Part shown: one piece after another, positions 32,850 through 43,300 of the stretch
Position numbering within the stretch: the stretch's first letter is position 1
Layout: each line of letters begins with the position of its first letter
NCBI GenBank assembly: GCA_009193035.1
Contig: SWDT01000062.1
Location: forward strand, 124,001 to 188,000
Direction of reading: 5' to 3'
Source: Halicephalobus mephisto
Lineage: Eukaryota; Nematoda; Chromadorea; Rhabditida; Panagrolaimidae
Length of the DNA stretch: 64,000 bases
Program-made: the position numbers and the translations under genes
The notes under the pieces: generated by a model
Database searches by the model: none
What the model was told of the DNA's origin: nothing
What the model saw: the letters and a program-made list of their open reading frames with translations, nothing else

Positions 32850-35205
32850 ATGTCCACGGAAGACGGTATGTCAGTGTCTCCTTTGCATGACCCAGCTGCC
32901 ACGGCTGCTGCTGCAATTGCCCAACTTCAGGCTCAGAATTCCTACGAAGATGGACTTCAGAGTTTGCCTTCTGCTGTTACTCCAGATTCTACAGGTGATG
33001 CTGATTCTGGAGTTGAAACAAAGTCTGTAGATATTAAATCAGAATCAGATCAATGTATGATGGACGCCGATTCTGGAGACGAGGTGCCGCCGCACGAGCC
33101 GGCTCCGAACGCGCGGATTCTGGACGTCAGATGCGGGAATCTCACGGGGAGACTGTATGAAGAAAGGTTTACATGTCCTGGAATCCACAAAAAATGCATC
33201 GAATTCGACGGAAAACTGATTTCACCGAGACAATTCACAATCAGAGCCGAGAAGGACAAACAGAAGGACTGGAAGGGCAGCATCAGAGTGGGCAGATACA
33301 ATTTGAGGACTTTGATGGAAATGAAGAAAATCGACTTTTATGAACATGAAACAAACTGTAGTCTGAAATGTCAATCAAGAAATTACATAAAAAATAGAAA
33401 ACAAGCAGCAGCTTTGGAAAATTCTTACAGTTTTCTGGATTCGTTGGTGAAAAATAGCGCTTCTATGGCAGCAGCTGTGAATGAGCTATCGACGGATCAA
33501 CCGAGTTCAAGCACGAATTTCACAGGAAATGAATATAATCCAAACAACGATGAAAATGGATACAGTAATGGTTCGACGAGAAAAGCGAGTTCTGCTTTGG
33601 AAGAATACGTATCCAGAATGTCAAATTCGAATTCTTCTGCTGCATTGGCTAAAATTGGAACGATTAAAGATAATCAAGAATTTCAATCTACAGTACCGCA
33701 ATTACAAAGTAATTTACAAAATGGATTAGATATTCAACAAATTTGGAAAGGTTTTGGAGGACAAATTCCGATTCAAAATTTCCAAAATATTGTTAAAAAT
33801 GGCGAAAATGATCAAATTTCAACAATATTAAATACGTTAATTGAACAACAAAAATTATTACCGCAATTCGGAATGAATAACTCGCATTTCGTAAGCGGCC
33901 AAAACGAAGATTTGATTCGAACCGGCGACGCTTTGACTGGAATTAATGTCAAAAAAATTATGGAACAACGTTAGTTTTATTTTTAATATTTAAAAAAAGT
34001 AATATTTTTCTTTTAATATTTAAAAAAGTAGCGTTTTACTTTTAATATTTAAAAAAAGTAATTAATATTTAATTTCTTTAAATAGTTTTTTATTTTTGAT
34101 ATTTAAAAAAGTAATGTTTTATTTTTAATGTTTAAAAAAATAATGTCTTATTTTTAATATTTAAAAAAATATTGTTTTACTTTTAATATTTAAAAAAGTA
34201 GTGTTTTATTTTTCATAATTAAAAAAGTAATTAATATTTAATTTCTTTAAATAGTTTTTTATTTTTTAAAAATAATTTATAATTTTATTTTTTTAAATAA
34301 TTTTTAAATTTCTTTAATAATACATTTTTAGAACCTGTTTTGTTTTGGGAAAAAATGAGAGAGTTCAACTTGGTCGAGGATCTCGCGGCACATATGAGCC
34401 AGGTTCTGGAGCAACTCAAGAACGTCTACAGGACGAAGGATCCGAGAACCGATGCCTTCGGTGAGTTTAACTAAAGTCATAAAATTAATAATAAAATTAA
34501 GATTTTTATAAATCACAAAATTAATAATAAAATTAAGATTTTTATAAATCATAAAATTAATAATAAAACTAAAATTTTTATAAATTATAAAATTAAGATT
34601 TTTATAAATCACAAAATTAATAATAAAATTAAGATTTTTTTAAATTATGAAATTAAGATGTTTATAAATTATAAAATTAATAATAAAATTAAGATGTTTA
34701 TAAATTATAAAATTAATAATAAAATTAAGATTTTTTTTAAATTATAAAATTAATAATAAAACTAAAATTTTTATAAATTATGAAATTCCAAAAATTCCGA
34801 AATGTTATAAAATTTATCGGATTTTATTTTTATTTCCAAATTAATTTTTTTTTAATTTTATTCTTAAAAAGTGAATTTAATTTTGTTTTTAAAAAATAAT
34901 TTAAAAATTTTATTTTAGCAGCTGAAAGACTGTCCAGCATAGCCCTGGCTTTGTCCCTCTCAGATGACTTTGCTCGGAAAATTCAGGCTTCTCTTGTTCA
35001 ATCGGCTCTTCAAAAAGAAATTCAAAGAAAAGCTGTTGAAGAAAAACGAAAACTTGAAGCTAAAAGAAAAACAGAAGTTTTGGATCAGTTAATGAAAGCT
35101 TCACAACAAATGGATCCTGCTCAACTTCAATTAATTCAGCAGATTCTTCAACAACAACAAGCCCAACAATCACCTGATTTGAAGAAGATCCGGCTCAACA
35201 TTTAG
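32850..35205 (+). CDS. GMEB-like SAND-domain transcription factor
   Basis: Exons 32850-33969, 34332-34460 and 34919-35205 join in phase to 511 aa. The SAND domain spans about residues 88-175 and carries the KDWK DNA-binding core at 139-142. The Cys/His cluster HETNCSLKC that follows it is typical of GMEB-type SAND proteins, where it binds zinc. The N-terminus is acidic and Ala/Gln-rich. Exon 2 encodes a helical FWEKMREFNLVEDLAAHMSQ segment. The C-terminus is a long basic then Gln-rich helix, probably a coiled coil for dimerisation. The family (C. elegans gmeb-1 to -4) comprises nuclear DNA-binding regulators; the exact orthologue is uncertain. The first donor (GTTAGT) contains an in-frame TAG, so the first exon looks terminal if splicing is ignored. 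Confidence 0.85.
34485..34780. repeat. AT-only tandem repeat in GMEB intron 2
   Basis: aaattaataataaaattaag and atttttataaatcataaaat alternate about seven times. Confidence 0.7.
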
Positions 35206-37200
35206 GTCCTTTTTTGCCAGTTTTGACTTTGGTTCCTTTTTGGGGTTTTAGTTTTTGAAGATTTTTCTTAATTTTGGGATTTTAAGTTTTTTAAATTAGT
35301 TTTTTTCGTGACTTGATTGGGATTTTAGGCCAATTTAGGTATCGAAAAAAGTAATCTAAAAAGTTACGAAATTAGAGATGAAATTTTTTCCAAGGAGTAA
35401 AGTTCTCCAGAGGGTGAAATGTCTTTAAAGAGAGGAATTCCTCAGGGGGTAGGTATCCTTGAGGGTAGATTTATCCAAGGGATGAAGTTCCTTAGGGGAT
35501 AAACATCCTTGAAGGTAAATGTCTCCAAGGAATGAAGTACCCCAGGGGTAAATGTCTTTAAGGAATGAAGTATCCCAAAGGATAAACATCCTTGAAGGTA
35601 AATGTCTCCAAGGACTGAAGTACCCCAGGGGCAAATGTCTCCAAGGAATGAAGTTCCCCAAGGATTGAAAGTCTCCAGAGAGTAATGTGTTCTCTAGAGA
35701 ATAAAGGTCTTTGGAAATTAGTATCTAGAAATTAAAATTTCTTAATTTTTAAAAATCCTAAAGGGCTAAATATCCCAAGGAAGGAACCGATGTAGAACCT
35801 TTGACCCCTTTTGAATTCAGCGCTTTCTGAAAATTACTTTTTTGCCAGTAAAAATAGCTTCCAAAAATTAGTCGCCGTTGATCTCAAATTTTCCCTTAAC
35901 CATTTATGGTGCCTTTTTTATTTTATTTTTTTAATTTTTTTATTAGCTAATTAATTGTTGAGCTTTTTCTCAAATCCGACTCTCCACAATCAATGCAATC
36001 AAGTACCAAAGCCTTTGTCCTTAATCCTGCCTTGTCGATGAATAATTTCGTCGATTATTATTTTTAATTTTTGTATTTTATTTGTAGTTTTGTTATTGTA
36101 GCTCAAATGTTTTCAAACCGTCCAAAAGTGCAATTGGCACAGCAATAAAGAATCAAATAAAAGTGGACTTGAAAATTTTTTACATAATTAAAAGTAACTT
36201 TTTTAAAGAATGGTCTTGAGAAGAAATTTCGGTTTTTTTTGGAATTGTCGACTTTGGAAATTAATAAATTTTAGAAAATTCTAAAAATTGTAATTTTATA
36301 ATTTTAAAAGTAACTTTTTTAAAGAATGGTCTCGAAAGGAAATTTCCAATTTTTTGGAATTGTCAACTTCGGAAATTAATAAATTTTAGAAAATTGTAAT
36401 TTTATAATTTTAAAATTAAAAGTAACTTTTTTAAAGAATGGTCTTGACAAGAAATTTCGGTTTTTTTGGAATTGTCGACTTTGGAAATTTCTAGTAAATT
36501 AGAAAATTATAATTTTTAAATTAAAAGTAAATTTTTTTGTAAAATAGTCTCGAAAGGAAATTTCTAATTTTTTGGAATTGTCGACTTCGGAAATTAATAA
36601 ATTTTAGAAAATTGTAATTTTATAATTTTAAAATTAAAAGTAACTTTTTTTGTAAAATAGTTTTTGGAAGAATTTTTTATTTTTGGTATTTTACAAAATT
36701 TTAGAAACTGTAATTTCACCAATATGAAAATTAAAAAGTAACTTCAACACGAATTTTGGGAAATTTCTAAAAGTTCTAATTTTAGACAATAAATCTCCAT
36801 TTTCATTTTATTATTAAATGTTCCGGAAAATTTTAAAAAATTACAAAAGTTTTTGCGGAATTTTTACGTTTCGAAATCATAGAATTCTGAAAACATAAAA
36901 TTTCGAAAATTTTTATAAAATTCCAAAACTTTCGAAAGTTTTTATGGTTTTTAAACCTATCAGAATCTTCCACTAGGTTATAGTGGATTCTGTGAGGTTC
37001 TGGAAGATTCTAAAGAAATTTTAAAAGTTTATTCAGAATTTTGAAAAATTTCAGAAATCTTTGAAATTCTCGAAAATTTTATAATTTTCTGTTAAATTTT
37101 AGGAAATTTTGCTGTCTTCTATGGTGGTCCCAAAGATTCAAGAAAATTCCAGGTTTTAGAAAGTTAAAAAATTAAATTTTGACGAAATTCAAAAAAACCT
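35206..37200. repeat. GMEB 3' flank with two tandem arrays
   Basis: At 35.38-35.70 kb a minisatellite repeats blocks such as aaggaatgaagtaccccagg and ggtaaatgtct with 27-40-bp spacing. At 36.18-36.70 kb a ~115-bp unit recurs about four to five times, with aattaaaagtaacttttttaa, gaatggtcttga(g/c)aagaaat and ttggaattgtcgac. AATAAA at about 36146 and 36156 could be GMEB poly(A) signals, implying a ~0.9-kb 3' UTR. Confidence 0.6.
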
Positions 37201-37268
37201 AAGAAAACGAAGATGAGCAAGGTCCGTCGAGGCCGGTCCCGACGCGAAAACTGGCCGCTCGAGAAACG

Positions 37269-37276
37269 AATGTCAT
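37269..37276 (+). promoter_or_regulatory. SKN-1-like site upstream of rpt-3
   Basis: AATGTCAT matches the C. elegans SKN-1 consensus WWTRTCAT and lies 75 bp before the ATG. SKN-1A/Nrf1 is known to induce proteasome genes. A degenerate 8-mer can occur by chance, so this is suggestive only. Confidence 0.35.
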
Positions 37277-37350
37277 CGTTTTTCTTTTATTTTTTTTTTG
37301 CTTTCTTTTCACTTTTCCGGATTCTGATTTTCTTCTAACTTTGTGCAATT

Positions 37351-38692
37351 ATGACTGAAGCACTCAAAGCTATCGGTATCACTGTAAGTTGTATGATTGT
37401 AAGGATTTATTGAATGGGTTTTTCAGGATGCGCCGCCGTCGAAGAAGATGGTCCTCGACAAGGCCCTGGCTGCCCTCCCGGGGACTGCTGATGCTCTGAA
37501 CGAACCCGATGATTACATGCGGTACAAGAAGCTCGAGAAGCAGATGGAGCACCTGGACGTGATGGAGGACTACATCAAGCTCGAAACCAGGAATTTGGAA
37601 AAAGAACTTCTTCACGCCCAGGAGGAGGTTTGATTTGTTTTTCATATATCAATTCCCGTAGTTTTTCAGGTGAAAAGAATCCAATCTGTCCCCCTTGTAA
37701 TTGGACAGTTTCTGGAGGCGATTGACCAAGATCACGCTATCTGTGGCTCGACAACGGGATCCAACTACTACGTCCGAGTGTTGTCCATTCTCGACCGTGA
37801 GCTCCTGAAACCGGGATGCAGTGTTTCTCTTCACAAGTACAGCAACGCTCTCGTCGACATTCTCCCCCCGGAAGCGGATTCCAGCATTCAGATGCTCCGT
37901 CCGGACGAGAAACCAGATATCACGTATGCCGACATCGGTGGATTGGACATTCAGAAACAAGAAGTCCGCGAAGCTGTGGAATTACCATTGACTCATGGTG
38001 AACTCTACCAACAAATCGGAATCGACCCTCCTCGTGGTGTCTTGATGTACGGACCTCCTGGTTGTGGAAAAACAATGCTGGCCAAAGCTGTAGCAGCCCA
38101 CACAACTGCCTCCTTCATCCGCGTTGTCGGCAGTGAGTTTGTTCAAAAATACCTTGGAGAAGGTCCTCGTATGGTCCGTGACGTTTTCCGTCTTGCAAAA
38201 GAAAATTCCCCTTCTATTATTTTCATCGATGAAATCGACGCCATCGCTACCAAGCGTTTCGATGCCCAAACTGGTGCTGATCGTGAAGTCCAACGTATCC
38301 TCCTGGAGTTGCTTAATCAAATGGATGGATTCGACCAAACAACAAATGTGAAAGTCATCATGGCAACGAACCGTCAAGACACTTTGGATCCTGCTTTGCT
38401 CCGTCCCGGTAGACTCGATCGTAAAATTGAATTTCCAACTCCAGATCGTCGTCAAAAACGTCTTGTTTTTTCAACAATCACGGGCAAGATGAATTTGAGT
38501 GATGATGTTGATTTGGAAGATTTTGTCGCAAGACCAGATAAAATCTCCTGTGCTGATATTAATTCAATTTGTCAAGAAGCTGGAATGCATGCTGTTCGTG
38601 AAAACCGTTATGTCGTTTTAAGCAAAGATTTCGACACTGCTTACAAGAATGTCGTCAAAAAAGATCAAAATGATTTTGAATTTTACAGATAA
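37351..38692 (+). CDS. rpt-3: 26S proteasome regulatory ATPase RPT-3 (PSMC4/Rpt3)
   Basis: Exons 37351-37383, 37427-37627 and 37670-38692, with introns of 43 and 42 bp, give 418 aa, the same length as human PSMC4. The N-terminal third has a coiled coil, then the OB-like region ([20 protein letters not shown]). The AAA domain shows Walker A GPPGCGKT (206-213), Walker B IIFIDEID (261-268) and the second region of homology with [20 protein letters not shown]. The C-terminus FYR is a HbYX-type tail that docks into the 20S alpha ring. The protein unfolds ubiquitylated substrates as part of the 19S base. Assignment to Rpt3 rather than another Rpt rests on the [16 protein letters not shown] and DFEFYR pattern. 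Confidence 0.95.
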
Positions 38693-38894
38693 TAATTTAT
38701 TTTTTTTCTTGTTGACTTCGTAAATGTATTTTCTGTGAATCATAAAACGAGTTTTGTGCAGTAAGTTAAAGTTCTATTTTTTATTTTTTAAGGTTCCCTT
38801 TTGAATTTTCGATCAAAAATTTTTTACGTAAATTTGAAATGTTTTGAAATGACTGGTCCAAAAAGTGGAAAAAAAGGTATTCAAGTTGTTTGGC

Positions 38895-38907
38895 GAATGT
38901 TCGAGAA
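38895..38907 (+). promoter_or_regulatory. Heat-shock element of the small HSP gene
   Basis: GAATGTTCGAGAA is a perfect nGAAnnTTCnnGAAn trimer, the binding site of HSF-1. It lies 65 bp before the ATG and about 20 bp before a TATA-like ATATATAAAT (38928-38937). The position is ideal for stress induction of the downstream gene. Confidence 0.75.
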
Positions 38908-38927
38908 AACTCCTCCTTTTAAAAAAT

Positions 38928-38937
38928 ATATATAAAT
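38928..38937 (+). promoter_or_regulatory. TATA-like box of the small HSP gene
   Basis: ATATATAAAT lies about 35 bp before the ATG, which leaves a very short 5' leader. It sits between the heat-shock element and the start codon. Confidence 0.5.
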
Positions 38938-38971
38938 TATAAAAAAATCAAAAAAAGTTCAATTTTTAAAA

Positions 38972-39916
38972 ATGTTTAAACTTTTTGTTTTATTTTTTAT
39001 TTTTAAAAATACTTATGGATTTGAAGATCAAGAATATCCTGTTCATGACTACCGTACTTTTGATTTTCCAAATTTAAACTTATTTAGAAACATGGATTAC
39101 GGTAACTTGAGAAATACGGACTACGGTAACTTGAGAAATACGGATTACGGTAATTCAAGAAATACGGACTACGGTAACTTGAGGAATACGGACTACGGTA
39201 ATTTGAGAAATTTAGAATCTATCATGGATAAATTAATGCATCCGCATATGGACCAGTTATTCCCTTTTGGACCAAATAATCCTCTTGGAAATATGGAAAA
39301 AATGGAAAATTTTAAAAATTCAAAAAATTCAGAAAATTTTGAAATTTTCGAAAATAATTTTAAATATAATTTAAAAATTAAAGATTTCGAACCAAATGAA
39401 ATTAAAATAAAATTAAATAAAAATGAATTATCGATTTTCGGAAATCACAAAGTACTTGATGAAAATAATACCGTAATTATTCATAAAACATTTTTGAGAA
39501 AATTTGTTCTTCCTCAAGGATTCAAAAAAGAAACTATTCAATCTAATTTCGACAATTACGGTATTTTGACTATTATTGGAGAATTAGAACCTCGGAAATT
39601 TCCCGAATCAGGTGTCCAAATTCCGATAGATTTCGATTCTACAGATAGCGGTGAAGAAAAAAATGAAAAAAATAAATTCGAAGAACATGCAGAATCTAGA
39701 GAATTCCAAAATTCTCAAGAACATGCAGAATCCAGAAAATTCCAAAATTCTCAAGAACATACAGAATCTAGAAAATTCCAAAATTCCGAAGAACCTACAG
39801 AATCCAGAAAATTCCAAAATTCCGAAGATGCTGAAAAATCTCAGAATCATGAGGAACCTACAGAATCTAAGAAATTAGAAAATCTCGAAAATGCTAAAAA
39901 AATCAGAAAATCCTGA
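38972..39916 (+). CDS. Small heat-shock protein (alpha-crystallin domain) with signal peptide and repeats
   Basis: One exon, 314 aa. Residues 1-16 (MFKLFVLFFIFKNTYG) look like a cleavable signal peptide. Residues 41-80 hold five copies of an NTDYGNLR octad. Residues 128-207 match an alpha-crystallin domain: beta-strand pattern YNLKIKDFEPNEIKIKL, then FLRKFVLPQGF and YGILTIIGEL. The IPI at 217-219 is the C-terminal I-x-I motif used by small HSPs to bind neighbouring subunits. Residues 238-285 carry about four copies of ESRKFQNSQEH(A/T). The family are ATP-independent holdases that bind unfolding proteins, normally cytosolic. A secretory signal would place this one in the ER or outside the cell. 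The ATG is the only Met before the signal peptide and is preceded by a TATA-like box and heat-shock element. Confidence 0.8.
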   Translation: MFKLFVLFFIFKNTYGFEDQEYPVHDYRTFDFPNLNLFRNMDYGNLRNTDYGNLRNTDYGNSRNTDYGNLRNTDYGNLRNLESIMDKLMHPHMDQLFPFGPNNPLGNMEKMENFKNSKNSENFEIFENNFKYNLKIKDFEPNEIKIKLNKNELSIFGNHKVLDENNTVIIHKTFLRKFVLPQGFKKETIQSNFDNYGILTIIGELEPRKFPESGVQIPIDFDSTDSGEEKNEKNKFEEHAESREFQNSQEHAESRKFQNSQEHTESRKFQNSEEPTESRKFQNSEDAEKSQNHEEPTESKKLENLENAKKIRKS

Positions 39917-40333
39917 AGATTCTACAGTATCCAAGAAATCCTAAAAATCTAAATTTAACTTTTGAAGATTAGATTAATCTATCATCATAGATATCACTGT
40001 ATTTTTCACAATTTCTATGAAATTTTCACTATTTTTTCTTTCTTGTTCAAAAAACCAAATTCAACAAATAAAAAATCCGGTTTATTCATCATCAAGAAAA
40101 AAAACAATCATTTATATTCCTACAGTATTTTCAAAGTTCTCAAAACAATTATTTTCTTTAACCATTTCCTAACCAACTAATCCTTCAAAATTTCCATTGT
40201 ACTCATCCACCAACAACCCCCGATCAAAAAAAATTATACAATTTTTATTTTTTCTAGTTTTAAATAACTAAATAAACTTTATCAATTGAACTCGTATTAT
40301 TTTGAGGCACTGTACAAATTAAAAAAACCAAAA

Positions 40334-43300
40334 CTATTCTCGAACATTCAAAGTATGATTCGACGCTGACCTATTCAAGTGATTAGGGTTCATAGGTTGA
40401 GGATACATTAATTTTTGAGCTTGATTAGGATAATAATACTGATGACAAAACGGTACTCTTTGAGAAAACATCTCTTGATACGGATCATACGAACTAAAAC
40501 AACCACCGTACCCAGGTTGTTGTTGATAATTATAAAAAGGCTGATGTTGAAACATTTGCGGATGGAAATTTTGCAACTGTTGTTGTTGAAAATCATGTTG
40601 CCCATAATTCTGTTGAGTACCAACCAGAGTCGTACTTGAAGCAGTCGAATTTTCAGGATAAATGTAGTTAATATTGTGAGATTCATGAGACCCCGGAGTT
40701 GAAGCAAAACTTGCAGAATCACATGACGAATGCGTCGAATTATGATTTGACAAAACAGTTTCATTAGGTGATGGAGTACAATAAGAATCACTTGTATGAG
40801 GAGATTGACTATGGATAAGCTGGTAAGGGGGACTAGGCTGATGAACAAAACCATTCCCATTATTAATAACCGGCTCAATACCATAATTCTGTTGATGTTC
40901 TATTGTTTCATCATTTCTTCTTTTTCTTCCATTTCTAGATTTCGTCGGAATAATCGATTCAATATTTCTGATATTCATCTGATAATTAGGTGGAACCTGT
41001 GTTTGCATCATCTGAGAAGATTCCCAACACGATATCGGAGGTGTTACCGTATTCGTTGCATATTTTTCCAAAATAGTCACAAGTTCAGAAAAATTATTTT
41101 CCCTCGCAATTTGAAGTGGCGTCACTTCTTGATCATTAGCACAAAGAACAGAATCTCTAGACATATGTTGAAGAAGAATTTTCACTGCATTAACTTGACC
41201 AGATTCCACCGCCAAAAATAAAGGAGTTCGATTCTAAAAATTCCAATTATTAACAATAATAAAAATCTTTCAAAATTAAAACTTTCAAAAAATAACAATC
41301 AAAATCTCTCAAAATTTAAAAATTATTTAAAAACCACTTTAAAAAACTCACATAAAAATCAAGAGCTCCAACATTGGCTTTTTTCTTAATTAAAAGCTTC
41401 ATTATTTCCACACTATCACATGCAGCAGCATCATGAAGAGCAGTTTTTCCATTATAAATTTGGTCATTTTTATCTCCAACTTTGTTAACATCAATTCCAG
41501 GATATGCTAGTAATCTTTCTACAATTTTAACTGTTCTATCACCAATCCTTGCACATTTAATCAATGGTGTATCATTAACAAATGCACAAACATTAACATC
41601 AATACCATCTTTTTCTAGTATTTTCTCAACAATAGGCAATGATTCCGTAACAACCGCATCAAACAACGGTGTACATCCATTTTCATCACAAATATCTGCT
41701 TCAATATTGTCCAATGACAACAAAAATAATGCCACTTCTGTTCGTTTTTTCATAATAGCCATATGAAGTGCTGTTCTGCCTTTGTTATCTTGAGCATTAA
41801 CATCACAACCATATGCTATTAATTTCTTAATATCACTTATAACAGCTTCATTACTTTTTGAATCCACCGATTCAACACTCCAATGAATACATGTTCTATC
41901 ATCAGAATCCACAGCTGTTATAAATTTTTGATAATTTTGAAGATCATCTTCTTTAATTGGTTCCGCTGTACTTGCCAATTGATGAAGAATTGTAAAAATT
42001 TTTTCATCACCAATCTTCTTTTCACGTGATTCCTCATCAGATCCAGATCTTGTACTATTTCTGTTAGAATTAGTCATACTAGTATATCCGGATAAATTCC
42101 CCATCAAAGGTTGTTCACCATTATAAAAACCAAATTGATTAGGAAACGTTCTGTGCTTATTAACCAAAGCTTCCGGAGGTGGGTAAAACGTTCCAGTCGT
42201 TTTAACAATTTTCTTCTTCTTCACAAATTGAACTCCACCAACAATAAAAAAGGACACAACAACTGCAGCAAGAAGAATACTAAACATAAACGGAGTATCA
42301 GATTCCTTTTCCCTCTGTCTAGATGCCGTTCTTGCTTCAGCAACTTCAATCCCAAGATCATGAAAAACCTAAAAACTCAAATAAATCCATATAAAACCCC
42401 AAAAAAACTCACATCTTTCGCAGATTCAGCAGCCAGCATATTAGCAGCCATTTTAGCTTCAGTAAAGCATTGTTTCATTCCAGAAGACACCGTCACATCA
42501 ACTCTAAAGTGAGTAGACAATTCATGCAAATGATAACACACAGATGCATCTAATAACAAATACACAATAACTCCATTCTTTTCAGAAATTTCTCTTTTCG
42601 CAATAACTCCATTCTCATCCATTTCATCATCAATAAACATTTCCGGAATATTAATTCTCGGTCCTTGTCCAGTTTTACTACTCCATCTATATACCATCGG
42701 GTGATCTTCAGAATCCAATTCATAATGAACAGTAGCTCGAAGAATTTGTGAAGCCATCATCAAAAATCTCGGTGCAATATTAGTTACAAAACTATCTTCA
42801 TCAGTTTCCAAAACAAGAACCAAGGAATCCCTTAAAACATAGTCCTTATCTGGTCTTTTCGAGCAATCTCCACCATCCCATCCACAAGCCGCCATATTGC
42901 ATCTTCTATCACAAGTTCCGTCACCGTATCTTCTTGAACAAAAGTCATATTCAGGACATGTAATCGATGGTTTTTCTTTACAATCTAATCCATCAAATAA
43001 ACATGCTTCATTATTACAAATCTCATCACATTTGTCGTTTTTGAAGACATATAAACAGTAATCTTCATATGGACAATTCTTAAACGGTCGAGGATTTTTA
43101 GCACTACAATCTCCACCATCAAAATCGCATCCTGCAAAATTGCAGCTTTCATCGCAATAACCATTTCCAGCAAGATTAGAACAATTTCTCGAAATACAAA
43201 TCTCTTTTTCAGTCTTCTTTTTCGGTTCATATTTCATAACATCTACTTTCTCTTGACAAAACCTTCCTGCATATCCGTACATGCATCTACAGTAAAAATC

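Noticed and set aside
35425..35661. 78-codon minus-strand frame of PWRHLP-like repeats
   Set aside because: It lies on the 27-40-bp minisatellite in the GMEB 3' flank; the open frame follows from the repeat.
39608..39850. Minus-strand frame in the small HSP gene
   Set aside because: Shadow of the ESRKFQNS repeats.
37351..39916. rpt-3 and small HSP as a two-gene operon
   Set aside because: They are 279 bp apart on one strand, but the second has its own heat-shock element and TATA-like box, and no SL2-type acceptor is seen before its ATG.
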